64,000 nt of DNA, from NCBI RefSeq assembly GCF_003668875.1, contig NZ_RAWM01000005.1, forward strand, positions 82,565 to 146,564, given 5' to 3'. The notes below the pieces were generated by a model, which was not told the origin of the DNA, searched no databases, and was given only the letters and a program-made list of their open reading frames with translations. The stretch is from Corallococcus interemptor. Its GTDB lineage: Bacteria; Myxococcota; Myxococcia; Myxococcales; Myxococcaceae. This document shows positions 25,390 to 34,162 of the stretch, piece after piece; position 1 is the first letter of the stretch; the number at the start of each line of letters is the position of its first letter. Position numbers and translations under genes: made by a program.

Positions 25390-26828
25390 AATGCCGGTCA
25401 GTTAGGCTGGGGGCGCTTCACCCACTTCTTGTCGTAGTTACTCATCTTGATTTTTACGACTCGAGGGAAGCGCCTCTCGCTCCTTCGTTCCGGTAACAGC
25501 AGCAACCCCAGGTGCCTGCGCAAATCGAGCAGGTGCTCTGGAATCCGCCCGGGTGCCAGCGGCGGGGTCGACCAGACCAGCCATGCGTTTCGGATGAGCG
25601 CCAGCGCATTGACGAAGCTGATGCGCGTCGGCTCCACGCCGGCTTCGTTCGCGGCCCGTTCCATCTCCACGCGTACCAGGTTGTAGGCCAGCAGGATGCC
25701 CCAGACCTCCTGCCGGACACCTTGGGGCGTGCGACTGCGGATGGCTTCCTGCCGGTCCAAGAGGTGCGTCTTGATTTCGTCGTACCCCAGCTCGATTTCC
25801 CATCGCTCGTGGTACAGCTGGACAATCTTTTGGGCCGGGTACTTCTTCGGGTCCAGCAGCGACGTCAGCAGCACTGCGGCACGGAAGCCCGGTCGCTGGT
25901 AGCGGATGGCCCTCATGCGGACGGCTTCGGGCAGGGGCTTGGCGCTCGAAGCGCGCATGGAGCGGGTGACCGGCAGTTCCACCAGGTCATCGTTCTGACC
26001 GAGCTTCTCGACCCGGACGGGTTTCATATGAGCCTTGGCCCGCACCAGCCAGTGCCGGTTCTTGGCCCCCGAGGAAATCTCCATCAGGTCGCGGACCGCG
26101 GTGAAGTTGTGGTCGACGATGACGACTGAATTCTCTGGCAGCTGACTCCATAGCTCCGCCGCCAGTGTCACCTCTCCCGTGGCGTAGGCCCCAAAGCGCA
26201 CCGCCGCCACCAGGTGGGAGCGTGCCGCCTCAGCGCCACCGCCCGCACCGTTGGGTAGGCGCTACCGGCGCGAGTGCCGTTACCCGGACTGCCACCGAAC
26301 TGACTCCAGTTGTCGGGCGAGTCCGGCACCCGCACCGTCGTGCCATCCAGGGCATAGACGGCCAGCTTGTGCCAGGGGCGCGCCCGGGCGCTGCGGTGGG
26401 CCCACACCGAGGCCGTCGTATTGAAGAGGTACTCCATCGGCTCGTCGCCCAGGCGCTGGCGTGCCTGGGTCAAAGCGCTCGGCGCCACGTCCGTCGAGCC
26501 CGCCCCCGTCGGCAACGCCACATTCAGCATGGACGCGACGCGCTGGATGGACTCATTGCGCATCAGCGCCATGCCCACCACCAACCAGATGACCTGGTCT
26601 GCCGGCAGGCGCCGACGGCGTATCGAGGCGAAGCCGGTGGCCACCACGGCTTCCTCCACCCATACCGGGTCAATGTGCTGCCGAAACCGGTCGAACTGCT
26701 CGGGGGCCACCATCGCAGCCCCCTGGATGGCCTGGGAAAGCCCCATGTGGCGATCTCCAAGAATGAGATCGCCACACCCTCAACCATGGCGGTAGGTCCT
26801 CGCAAGGACCACCTATCTGATCGGCATT
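25390..26828 (-). mobile_element. IS4-family insertion sequence, about 1.44 kb
   Basis: Left end AATGCCGGTCAGTTAGGC (from 25390) matches the reverse complement of the right end, AATGCCGATCAGATAGGT (ending 26828), as imperfect inverted repeats of about 18 bases; this CAATGCCGATCAGTTA-type end is characteristic of a large IS4 subgroup. One broken transposase gene lies inside on the reverse strand. Direct target repeats could not be identified. The element separates the toxin gene from whatever promoter it once had. Confidence 0.82.
25398..26746 (-). pseudogene. IS4-family transposase, frameshifted
   Basis: The N-terminal frame (26746 down to about 26230) carries the helical IS4 N-terminal domain and the first catalytic Asp in LAVYALDGTTVRVPDSPDN. 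After a frameshift near 26230 the second frame carries the second Asp in NSVVIVDHNF and a perfect YREK signature, YHERWEIELGYDEIK. The C terminus ends MSNYDKKWVKRP. Apart from the single frame break all catalytic residues are present, so the inactivation is recent or could be a sequence error. Confidence 0.85.
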
Positions 26829-26923
26829 GGGGCCAGGTGCGCCCATCGCCGCTCGCGTTCACATCCTGCGTTCCCTCCATGGAAACGCCCGCCAAGGGGG
26901 AGACGCTTCTGGCCAGGCAGGGG
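26829..26923. repeat. Repeat family R, copy 1 (partial)
   Basis: Starts GGGGCCAGGTGCGCCCATCG and includes CCTCCATGGAAACG and AGACGCTTCTGGCCAGGC. The same block occurs upstream of both EEP-like genes at 28328 and 31628. This copy adjoins the right end of the IS4 element and is more diverged after about 26923. The rest of the gap to 27100 is degenerate. Confidence 0.75.
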
Positions 26924-27104
26924 ACGGCGAGCGAGGAGGTCCTCCTCGCCTCGAGGCCCATCCGGCGGCTGGAGCCATCGGCTCCCTTCTTGTGCTCGGA
27001 CTCGGGCCTCTTCGCCCAGGCGCAGTCGCCGCGGCGCACTCAATTGGTCAACGCAACACCTGCTGCAGTTTGGCTGCTGGGGGCTCGAACTCCAGGGTCC
27101 TTTC

Positions 27105-27230
27105 GGGGGCGCCGACTCCGTCAAGGCCAGGTCACGGGCCACCTGGGGGTGGACTTGCCCTGCTCCAGCACCCGTTTCACCGCCCCATGCTTCTCGACCG
27201 GGTCGTTCAAATCGGCCTCGGCTTTCCGGA
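27105..27230 (-). pseudogene. IS3-family OrfA remnant
   Basis: Reverse-strand fragments KHGAVKRVLEQGKST and, one base out of frame, QVARDLALTESA match the start of IS3 OrfA proteins, where KxVLEEGKxxxQVARDLxLTExAL forms the helix-turn-helix. The rest of the element is unrecognisable. The 3' end of the neighbouring EEP-like gene reads into this remnant. Confidence 0.6.
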
Positions 27231-28295
27231 AGGCGCTCGTGGCGCGGTGGGGGCTGTCGGCTGTGCGGGGGTGGGCTCTTCCGCCGGAGGGGGCTGTGCC
27301 GGAGGTGAGATGCGATGCTCCCCATGAGGGTAGGTCACCGTGACATCCGCCCAGAGAGGGTCGTGGTCGGAGTAGAGCGACTTGGTGGCATCGGCGTCGT
27401 TAACGGTGACCTCGGGGCTCACGAAGAGATAGTCGAACTTCTCCATGACGCCGCCCAACCAGCCCTTCGGAAGCTCGCCATGAGTGTGCTCGCCGTCGCG
27501 GCACCCCCCTGCCCCGGAATTGCGCTCGTTGATGTCATTCCCACAGGGGCTGTCGACTTCCTTGAGCGACCCGTGCGCGCCCAGTCCGTAGTCAGAGAGA
27601 TAGAAGCTGCTCAGCGCCTCGGACCCAGGCACGTCATTCAGGTCGCCGCCGAGAATCACGGTGTAGCCCGCGTAGTTCTGGGCCAGCAGACTGCTCGCCC
27701 GCTCCGCTTCCTGCTGTCGCTGTCCCCTGTGGTCATCACCGTTGACGAGATGGGCCGCACAGACAACCAGACGCCTCGAATCCGAATTCAGACACAGCAT
27801 CCCGCGTTGCTCGCGGCCCGGGCCGCTCTGCAAGTCAAATGACTCCATCTGGAGGTCGGAGAAGTCTTTCCGGTAGATGATGGCATTGCCAAACCGAGAG
27901 TTGTGTTTACACAGAGCCGGCTGGAGGTTGCCCTTGTCGTCGCGCTTGAAGACAGGATCGAACTTGACGTTGTAGTCAGGCAATTGCTCGTCGAGGTAGT
28001 CCAACCAGTCCTTGCAGCCCTCGTTGATGGTGACAAATGCCAGCTTGGGGCTGCGGTCCTTGATGCTTCGCACCAGGGCTTCGGGCGCCTTGAGGCCTGG
28101 GCCATGCTCCTCCTCGCTTTTACCGTACTCATCGCTTCCACCCGCCATGTTGAACTGGCCGATGAGGATGCGCTCCGAGTAGTCCTGGGCGGGCTCAACC
28201 GGCGCCATCAGCACCACCGCCGCCAAGGCGAGCACCAACGCCGTCAGCGGACTGGCAAGCGCGCGTGGGCAAGGGACTCTCTTCGATGGCTCCAT
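27207..28295 (-). CDS. Exported endonuclease/exonuclease/phosphatase (EEP) family protein, copy A
   Basis: A 362-residue exported enzyme candidate. The start at 28295 follows AGGGAGGG and gives a signal peptide (LASPLTALVLALAAVVLMAP). Catalytic signatures of the EEP superfamily are present: FNMAGG near the N terminus, FVTINEGCKDW (metal-binding Glu), HLVNGDDH, GGDLNDVPGS (Asp-Asn pair), and YSDHDPLWADV (terminal Asp-His). Relatives act on nucleic acids, sphingomyelin or inositol phosphates; export favours nuclease or lipid phosphodiesterase. The C terminus is Pro/Ala-rich (PPAQPPPAEEPTPAQPTAPT) and runs into an IS3 remnant, so the true tail may be lost. A second copy lies at 30417-31595. Confidence 0.82.
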   Translation of the reverse strand: MEPSKRVPCPRALASPLTALVLALAAVVLMAPVEPAQDYSERILIGQFNMAGGSDEYGKSEEEHGPGLKAPEALVRSIKDRSPKLAFVTINEGCKDWLDYLDEQLPDYNVKFDPVFKRDDKGNLQPALCKHNSRFGNAIIYRKDFSDLQMESFDLQSGPGREQRGMLCLNSDSRRLVVCAAHLVNGDDHRGQRQQEAERASSLLAQNYAGYTVILGGDLNDVPGSEALSSFYLSDYGLGAHGSLKEVDSPCGNDINERNSGAGGCRDGEHTHGELPKGWLGGVMEKFDYLFVSPEVTVNDADATKSLYSDHDPLWADVTVTYPHGEHRISPPAQPPPAEEPTPAQPTAPTAPRAPSGKPRPI

Positions 28296-28327
28296 GTGTT
28301 TTTCCCTCCCTGTCAGAGCGGCGGCCG

Positions 28328-28500
28328 GGGGCCAGGTGCGCCCATCGCCGCTCGCGTTCACATCCTGGGTTTCCTCCATGGAAACCCGCGCCAAGGAGGA
28401 GACGCTTCTGGCCAGGCGGGGGGCGGATGGAGCCATCGGCTGGTGGAGCCGCGTGCGCCCTGAAGGCGCGTCAGTCGTTCAACCGCCCATCCCTGCCTGG
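28328..28500. repeat. Repeat family R, copy 2
   Basis: Lies in the 334-base interval between the EEP-like gene and the DUF2500 gene, which are divergent, so it must carry both promoters. It matches copy 3 (31628 onward) almost base for base over about 150 bases and copy 1 over about 95 bases. Confidence 0.8.
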
Positions 28501-28629
28501 CTGTCGGCTGGAGCGCGCAACGCGCAGCACTGCAGAGGACCTCGACTGCAAGAACGAGAAGAGCGGCCTCACCTTCTAGTTGCTGCCAGCGTAGCGGGTC
28601 CGAGGGACAGGCCTCGCGGAGGAGAATCC

Positions 28630-28998
28630 ATGGAATTGCTCATCATCCTCTTCTTCTTCGCCTGCATGGCCCTTGTGTGCATCGCCCTTGCGGCCCTCGT
28701 GTTCCACTTCTTCCGCGGCCGTCGTCTCGAGCCCGTCCTCAAGCGGCCGGGGCGCGTTGTCGCCAAACGGCAGGCGTTCACGAGCTACGGGGCGATCGCG
28801 AGCTACGGCCAGGCCTACTTCGTGACGTTCGAGTTCCAGGACGGCAGCCGCGACGAGTTCGAGACCTTCGACAGGCAGTATGGCCTCCTGGCCGAAGGCG
28901 ACCAGGGCACCCTCACGACGCAGGGAAGGAGGCTCAAGGGGTTTGCGCGGCAGCGGCCCCAACGAGGACCGGGCCTCCCCCGGCCGCTCCCTACGTAG
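28630..28998 (+). CDS. DUF2500-like membrane-anchored protein, copy A
   Basis: A 122-residue protein with one N-terminal membrane helix (LLIILFFFACMALVCIALAA) and an outward or cytosolic domain of the DUF2500 (YhhM) type: RVVAKRQ, then SYGQAYFVTFEFQDGSRDEF, and AEGDQGTLTTQGRRLKGF. Function of the family is unknown. GGAGGAG precedes the ATG by six bases. It is divergent from the EEP-like gene across a shared repeat region; the whole pair is duplicated at 30.6-32.3 kb. Confidence 0.78.
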   Translation: MELLIILFFFACMALVCIALAALVFHFFRGRRLEPVLKRPGRVVAKRQAFTSYGAIASYGQAYFVTFEFQDGSRDEFETFDRQYGLLAEGDQGTLTTQGRRLKGFARQRPQRGPGLPRPLPT

Positions 28999-29200
28999 TC
29001 CGCGACACACCGCCCCTCCAGCAGCCGGGCCGACGTGAGGCCGTATCCTGAGTCCGAGCACGCCAGGCGAACATCCCCAGCCGCCGCTGCTGGGCCTTGG
29101 GGGCCACGAACACCTTGCCAGCGAACACGTGGAAGACGCGCACCAGCCGGGGGTCCGCCTCGCCCCGCCGCTGGCGGAGGCAGGTGAGGTGGGACGCGGC

Positions 29201-29312
29201 CTGCCCCGGTACGTGGAGCGGGACTTCGCCAGGTACCTGGAAGGCGGAGTGCTCATCGCCTTCTCGTGCAAGGGGCGAGGGGTGTGCCCCTCCTGCAACG
29301 CGAACCTTCTTC
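29201..29312 (+). pseudogene. IS91-family transposase, N-terminal zinc-motif remnant
   Basis: The frame reads LPRYVERDFARYLEGGVL directly joined to IAFSCKGRGVCPSCNA. In intact IS91 (Y2, HUH-type) transposases the FSCKxRGxCPSC zinc motif follows an extra RCxxCGH segment, missing here, and the catalytic tyrosines are absent. Only about 37 codons survive. The area 28999-29200 before it holds no gene I can support. Confidence 0.72.
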
Positions 29313-29446
29313 TTCATGGCGGATGCGCCGGACAAGCGCCTCCTCTGGTTCTGCCGGTCCGCGTCTTCGTGCGGAAGGATGCGCGCGGCTGCGGTTCGTG
29401 ACGCGGTGGACGGAGGGGGCACATCCGGGGTCCAATCCCGGCCTTC

Positions 29447-29848
29447 ATGACCCCAGACGAAGTGCAGAGAGTCCTGGCCGACGCGGAGTTGGTGCCGTGC
29501 GCGGAGCTGTCACTCGCGGACGCCCGGAGGATGGTGGAGGGCTTCCTGGACGCGGACGTCCCCGCGCTCGTCCACCGTGAGGCGTGCGGCAAGGTCGGCT
29601 GCTCTCCGAAGTTCCAGGTGCTGGTGCGGCCCGATGATGGGCCCCGGGTGGCCGCCCTGCTCCAGCAGGGATGGCTGGAGATGGTGCGCCGCGAGGGGCT
29701 GATGCCAGAGGGGGCGACTCCCCGCCTCGTGACCGCCGTCCCGTCAGAAGCCACCGAAGAAGAGGGAGAGCCTCCCTGCCCGGCCTGCGGAACGGTCGCC
29801 CCGCTGGTGGCGGGCGCCTGCAGCGACTGCGGTCTCCAACTCGAGTAA
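29447..29848 (+). CDS. Hypothetical protein with C-terminal zinc ribbon
   Basis: A 133-residue cytosolic protein. The N-terminal 90 residues resemble an alpha/beta sandwich with a DUF2007-like flavour (FLDADVPALVHREACGKVGC, FQVLVRPDDGPRVAALLQQG). The C terminus has CPAC and CSDC pairs near residues 110 and 126, forming a small zinc ribbon. The start lacks a strong ribosome-binding site. It lies between two transposon or duplication scars but looks intact. Function unknown. Confidence 0.6.
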   Translation: MTPDEVQRVLADAELVPCAELSLADARRMVEGFLDADVPALVHREACGKVGCSPKFQVLVRPDDGPRVAALLQQGWLEMVRREGLMPEGATPRLVTAVPSEATEEEGEPPCPACGTVAPLVAGACSDCGLQLE

Positions 29849-30024
29849 TCCGCCGCGTTCACGGAGGAGGACAGGGCGCTTGCGCGCCTGGTATTGAGCC
29901 CAAGCCCCCACGGTGACCTGGAAGCCCACGCCCCTGCGGCCTGCCGCCCGGCTGGCATCGCGAGGGCGACAGTAGAAAGCAGGCGGGCCAATGGGCCCTC
30001 GGTCCGCTCCGTGCTCATCCAGCC

Positions 30025-30632
30025 TCAATCGTCATCCAGGGGAGCATTCAGGTGGGGGAGGATCGCGCTTGCGTAGCCTCTCTGCCCGGCCTTGTTGGGA
30101 TGGAAGGGCGCCTCATCGCCGTGCAACCCGTTGAACCATTCGCTACCTTCTCCGCAGATCTGGTGACCCTCGAAATTCGGCGCCGGTTCGACGAAGCGGG
30201 CTCCCTCCCGTTCAGCCACCGCGCGGAGTTCCTTGTTGATTCGTGCGGTGGCGTCGCGGACATCGCCTCTCATGCCGGTCGGGACGAACTGCCCCGCGGA
30301 TTGAACACAATCCTTCGCCCTGTCGGTCGGCTCCATGATCACCGGGTAGCCGACCACAATGACCTGGGCGTTCGAGGACTTCATCTTGATCTCCTGGAGG
30401 ATGGCCTGCAGGTCGCTCAAGACTCCGCCCAGTTTCGGATCCACCACCTTTTTGATGATATTGTTGCACGTCTCGCCAAGCCCAGGGAACGGCATTCTTG
30501 GCCTGTTGTCCGGCCCATAAAACTGGGCACGCACGCATTGCACGATCGTGTTCGCCCAATCGAGGTCATTGCCTCCGATGGAGATCGTGACCAGCCCGAC
30601 GCTTTCATCCAAGTGACCGAGATGCTTATTCC
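30025..30632 (-). pseudogene. SGNH/GDSL hydrolase, C-terminal part only
   Basis: Reverse-strand coding for about 200 residues of an SGNH hydrolase. Block III is clear (VTISIGGNDLDWANT), and block V is present near the end (DEAPFHPNKAGQRGYASA, with catalytic Asp and His). Blocks I and II, including the GDSxS nucleophile, are missing: homology starts abruptly at about 30632, where it is joined to the truncated EEP gene copy B. Without the nucleophile it cannot be an active hydrolase. Confidence 0.8.
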
Positions 30633-31595
30633 TGGTTGCTCCCCATGGGGGTAGGTCACCTCTACATCCGCCCAGAGCGGGTCGTGGTCGGAGTAGAGAG
30701 ACTTGGTGGCATCGGCGTCGTGAACAGTGACCTTGGGGCTCACGAAGAGATAGTCGAACTTCTCATTGATGCCACCGAGCAAGCCCCCCGGCAGCTCGCC
30801 GTGAGTGTGCTCGCCGTCGCGGCAGGAATCGCGCTCATTGATGTCATCCCCGCAGGGGCTGTCGACTTCCTTTAGCGCCCCATGCGCGTCCTGTCCGTAG
30901 TCAGAGAGATAGAAGCTGCTCAGCGCCTCGGACCCAGGCTCGTCATTCAGGTCGCCACCGAGTATCACGGTGTAGGCCGCGTAGTCCTTGGCCAGCCAGC
31001 GGCGCACCCGCTCCGCCTCCTGCTCTCGCTGTTCCCTGTGGTCCTCACCGCTGACGAGATGGACCGTACAGACCACCAGACGTTTCGAATCCGACCCCAG
31101 ACACAGCATCTTGCGTTGCGCGTGCCCCACGGCGTCCTGCAACTCATATGACTTCGTCTGGAAGTCGGAGAAGTCTTTGCGGTAGATGATGGCATTGCCG
31201 AACTGGGAGTCGTGTCTACATGGCTGCGGCTGCGGGTTGCCCTTGTCGTCGTTCTTGAAGACAGGGTCGAACTTCACGTTGTAGTCAGGCAATTGCTCGT
31301 CGAGGTAGTCCAACCAGTCCTTGCAGCCCTCGTTGATGGTGACAAATGCCAGTGCGGGACTGCGGCCCTTGATGCTTCGTACCAGGGCTTCGGGCGCCTC
31401 GCTGCCATGGCCTCCGTACTCATCGCTTCCACCCGCCATGTTGAACTGGCCGATGAACATGCGCTCCGAGTAGTCCCTGGCGGGATCCTCCGGCGGAACC
31501 GGCGCCATCAGCACCACCGACGCCAGGGCGAGCACCAACGCCGTCAGCGGGCTGGCAAGCGCGCGTGGGCAAGGGACTCTCTTCAATGGCTCCAT
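30417..31595 (-). CDS. Exported EEP family protein, copy B (C terminus replaced by out-of-frame sequence)
   Basis: The start at 31595 and signal peptide parallel copy A. Residues 1-315 or so carry the complete EEP core: FNMAGG, FVTINEGCKDW, HLVSGEDH, GGDLNDEPGS and YSDHDPLWADV. After YPHGE the reading frame continues for about 75 residues through the SGNH remnant but in a different frame (Ser/Arg/Trp-rich), giving a nonsense tail. The enzyme core could still work since the tail lies beyond the last catalytic His. Divergent from its own DUF2500 partner. Confidence 0.72.
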   Translation of the reverse strand: MEPLKRVPCPRALASPLTALVLALASVVLMAPVPPEDPARDYSERMFIGQFNMAGGSDEYGGHGSEAPEALVRSIKGRSPALAFVTINEGCKDWLDYLDEQLPDYNVKFDPVFKNDDKGNPQPQPCRHDSQFGNAIIYRKDFSDFQTKSYELQDAVGHAQRKMLCLGSDSKRLVVCTVHLVSGEDHREQREQEAERVRRWLAKDYAAYTVILGGDLNDEPGSEALSSFYLSDYGQDAHGALKEVDSPCGDDINERDSCRDGEHTHGELPGGLLGGINEKFDYLFVSPKVTVHDADATKSLYSDHDPLWADVEVTYPHGEQPGISISVTWMKASGWSRSPSEAMTSIGRTRSCNACVPSFMGRTTGQECRSLGLARRATISSKRWWIRNWAES

Positions 31596-31627
31596 GTGTT
31601 TTCCCCTCCCTGTCAGCGCGGCGGCCG

Positions 31628-31790
31628 GGGGCCAGGTGCGCCCATCGCCGCTCGCGTTCACATCCTGGGTTTCCTCCATGGAAACGCGCGCCAAGGAGGA
31701 GACGCTTCTGGCCAGGCGGGGGGCGGATGGAGCCATCGGCTGGCGGAGCCGAGTGCGCCCTGAAGGCGCATCAGGCATTCAACCGCCCAT
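31628..31790. repeat. Repeat family R, copy 3
   Basis: Begins GGGGCCAGGTGCGCCCATCG and continues through CTGAAGGCGCATCAG. It occupies the divergent promoter region of copy B, so the 314-base interval 31596-31909 is explained. Confidence 0.8.
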
Positions 31791-31909
31791 CCCTGCTCCA
31801 GCTCCCGCGTCTTCGAGGACCTCAACTGCAAGAACGAGAAGACCGGCCTCACCTTCTAGTTGCGGCCAAGGTCGCGGACCCGAGGGACAGGCCTTGCGGA
31901 GGAGAATCC

Positions 31910-32284
31910 ATGGAAATGCTCATTAAACTCTTCTTCGTCTGCATGGTCCTTGCGTGCATCGCCCTTGCGGCCCGCATCATCCGCGACCGTCTCGAGCCCG
32001 AGCTCACGCGGCAGGGGCGCGTCGTCGCCAAACGGCAGGCGATCAATGAATACGCCCGGAGGAGCTACCCCTACGCCCAGAGATACTCCTACACCCAGAG
32101 CTACTTCGTGACGTTCGAGTTCCAGGACGGCAGCCGCGACGAGTTCGAGACCTTCGACAGTCAGTATGGCCTCCTGGCCGAAGGCGACCAGGGCACCCTC
32201 ATCACGCGGGGAAGGTGGCTCCAGGAGTTTGCGCGGCAGCCGACCCAACAAGGACAGAGCTTCCCTCGGCCGGTCCATACGTAG
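31910..32284 (+). CDS. DUF2500-like membrane-anchored protein, copy B
   Basis: A 124-residue paralogue of the protein at 28630-28998: one N-terminal helix (LIKLFFVCMVLACIALAARI) and the conserved YFVTFEFQDGSRDEFETFD core followed by AEGDQGTLITRGRW. It differs by a Tyr/Arg/Gln-rich insertion (RRSYPYAQRYSYTQS) in the variable loop. GGAGGAG lies upstream. Function unknown; the insertion suggests the copies have begun to diverge. Confidence 0.75.
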   Translation: MEMLIKLFFVCMVLACIALAARIIRDRLEPELTRQGRVVAKRQAINEYARRSYPYAQRYSYTQSYFVTFEFQDGSRDEFETFDSQYGLLAEGDQGTLITRGRWLQEFARQPTQQGQSFPRPVHT

Positions 32285-32394
32285 GCCGCGACACGCCGCC
32301 CCTCCTGCAACACGAAGCGGGCGCATGTGATGGCAGTGGACGCTGTCCTTTCCGCATCGGGTGCGGTGGGTGCTGCTCAAGGACGCAGGACTCC

Positions 32395-32655
32395 TCCAGC
32401 GGAGCCCACTCCTGCCGCAGGTACCGGCGGCCTCGCACGAGCAGCGCCGCCATCGCGAACCCGTTGAAGTGACGCGGGAGTGGGTCGGCTCCGGTCCAGA
32501 CGTGAACGCGCCGCACGACCGGGCCTGACTCCTCGAGGGTGGACGCGTGGCCCGTCGCCAGGTCCACCAGGTCAAAGACATCGTGCGGCAACTCCTGGGC
32601 GCAGTGGAGCCCGAAGGCGTCGTCACCCAGCCGGAGCGGTTCACGCGTCCGGCTT
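32395..32655 (-). pseudogene. Fragment of an unrecognised gene
   Basis: An open reverse-strand stretch without a start (LRLGDDAFGLHCAQELPHDV, later VRRVHVWTGADPLPRHFNGF and RGRRYLRQEWAPLEES) has the composition of real protein but no beginning or end. It is joined directly to the 3' end of the hydrolase gene. Possibly the centre of a myxobacterial hypothetical protein. Confidence 0.45.
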
Positions 32656-32663
32656 GCATCCGG

Positions 32664-34091
32664 TCAAAGCGAACAGGCCGCGCGAGGCGCACGTCGCTTC
32701 TGGACGAAGGTGCTCACCGTGGCCTTGAAGCAAGCTGGCGCCGTGTAGAGCAGGAAGTGCGGCCCACCTTTGACGGTGACCAGGTTGACGCCCGCGGCTT
32801 CGGGCAGGAGGCGGAGATGGGCCTGGGCGCCAGCAAGAGGCGTCTTGGGGTCCATGTCGCCCTGGAGCACCAGCACCGGCGGAAGCGTGGCGGGAGAGCG
32901 GCCAAACCACTCGTCACGCGGATAGGCCAGTGACGTTCGACCGACGAGCTGCCCCGGCAGGCTGCTGACGAACAGGAGCCCTGCGGCTTCGGCATCCACC
33001 TGGGCCTGGGTAAGGCCTGGCCGGGCGTTGTTCTCGGAGGCGCTGATCACCGCGACGAGCGGAATGGAGATCGATGCCTGCGGGAAGTGGTCGAACGGGG
33101 CACCCAATGCCTCCAGGTCCTGCTCGACCTTCCGCAACGGCGCGAGGTCTCCGCCCCGGATGCCCGCGAGGATGAGGGGAATCCGCGCCCGCAGTGCCGG
33201 GCTGTCCAGCAGTGCCCCGAAGAAGAGTTTCGGACGCCCACCAGGGACCGCTTCCGACAACCTGGGATCATCGACAAGACTCTGCATGGCGGCGACCGCC
33301 GAATTCCCAAGACGCGCACGGCAGCCCGGATCCGCATCGCAACGCGCGAGCACCCCGCGGCCCACCTCGTCGACGACGGCCGAGCGATGACTGAGGTCCC
33401 ACTGCTCGGTCGTTTCCGGAGGAACGAGGGAATCCAGCACGATCCCATCGAGCCGCTTCGGCGGGGCGACCGTCATCATGCGCAATACCAGCTGCGTGCC
33501 GTAGGAGACCCCATAGAGCCACGTCTTCCGGCCGGTGGAATATCGCTCCATCAGCGCGCGCAGATCGCGGGCGGAGTGCGTGATGGTGAAGGCGCGAGTG
33601 CGCTTGGAATGGGCCTCCAGCGCCTCGAAGCAGGTCGCCCACTCGGCGCCTTCGAGCGCGGCGCCGCCCGCACTGTCGGCGGACTCCTCCTTCTGGCAGA
33701 GCCGGCTCGAGAACCCCGTCCCGCGATGATCCGGGATCATCAGGTCGTATCCCGGGAAGGAAGACCGAAGGGTCTTCAGCAGCGGGTAGAACGAAGCCCC
33801 TGACTCGCCGGGGCCACCCGCCACCAGCCAGACCTGCCCGGCCGAACGCCCCACCGCCGGGAACTTGCGGACGAAAAGCTCGACCTGCTCCCCGTTGGGG
33901 GCCGCGTAGTCCAACGGCGCGCCGAAGCGAGCGCACAGGGAACCCGCGAGCGCCGCGTCCGACTTCGCGTCCGGGCAACCCACGAAGTCATCGGCACGGG
34001 ACGCGGTGCCCTGCTCGGAGGCCCGCGCAAGGCCACCCAGACCGAGTGCACCCCAGAGGGCGACCACCGCTGCGAAAGTGGGGCATTTCAT
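32664..34091 (-). CDS. Exported alpha/beta hydrolase, tripeptidyl-aminopeptidase (TAP)-like
   Basis: A 475-residue exported serine hydrolase. A signal peptide (AAVVALWGALGLGGLARASE) is followed by the TAP/SlpD-type catalytic core: VWLVAGGPGESGASFYPLLK (oxyanion region), MIPDHRGTGFSS, nucleophile elbow YGVSYGTQ, and the C-terminal TAP-like domain with Asp in LVLQGDMDPKTP and His in VKGGPHFLLY. Relatives release N-terminal tripeptides or hydrolyse proline-containing peptides. Multiple cysteines fit an extracytoplasmic enzyme. The ATG at 34091 has GGAG upstream. The last dozen residues (RRAPRAACSL) may come from a junction with the adjoining fragment. Confidence 0.87.
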   Translation of the reverse strand: MKCPTFAAVVALWGALGLGGLARASEQGTASRADDFVGCPDAKSDAALAGSLCARFGAPLDYAAPNGEQVELFVRKFPAVGRSAGQVWLVAGGPGESGASFYPLLKTLRSSFPGYDLMIPDHRGTGFSSRLCQKEESADSAGGAALEGAEWATCFEALEAHSKRTRAFTITHSARDLRALMERYSTGRKTWLYGVSYGTQLVLRMMTVAPPKRLDGIVLDSLVPPETTEQWDLSHRSAVVDEVGRGVLARCDADPGCRARLGNSAVAAMQSLVDDPRLSEAVPGGRPKLFFGALLDSPALRARIPLILAGIRGGDLAPLRKVEQDLEALGAPFDHFPQASISIPLVAVISASENNARPGLTQAQVDAEAAGLLFVSSLPGQLVGRTSLAYPRDEWFGRSPATLPPVLVLQGDMDPKTPLAGAQAHLRLLPEAAGVNLVTVKGGPHFLLYTAPACFKATVSTFVQKRRAPRAACSL

Positions 34092-34162
34092 GTTCACGCT
34101 CCAAGAGAGCCCGGGAACTTCCCAGAGAGGCCCCACGATCGCAATTCACCCGGTCCCAGCCC

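Larger units (their letters stand above)
27307..28998. repeat. Duplicated two-gene unit, copy A (EEP-like + DUF2500)
   Basis: Homologous in gene order, orientation and intergenic sequence to 30640-32284. DNA identity is high in the central EEP coding region and in the R repeat, lower in the DUF2500 gene, where copy B has about five extra Tyr/Arg-rich residues. The homology stops just before the C-terminal codons of each EEP gene. Confidence 0.8.
30640..32284. repeat. Duplicated two-gene unit, copy B (EEP-like + DUF2500)
   Basis: Counterpart of 27307-28998, about 3.3 kb apart and in the same orientation. The left boundary at about 30640 coincides with the junction to the SGNH remnant, which marks the breakpoint of the rearrangement. 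Confidence 0.8.

Noticed and set aside
26165..27343. 392-residue forward frame across the IS4 right end
   Set aside because: It is antisense to the transposase, then runs through a repeat and an IS3 remnant; no coherent protein.
29425..29450. tRNA-like T-arm (GGGTCCAATCCC)
   Set aside because: The loop does not have the TTCRA consensus and no acceptor or anticodon arms are found around it.
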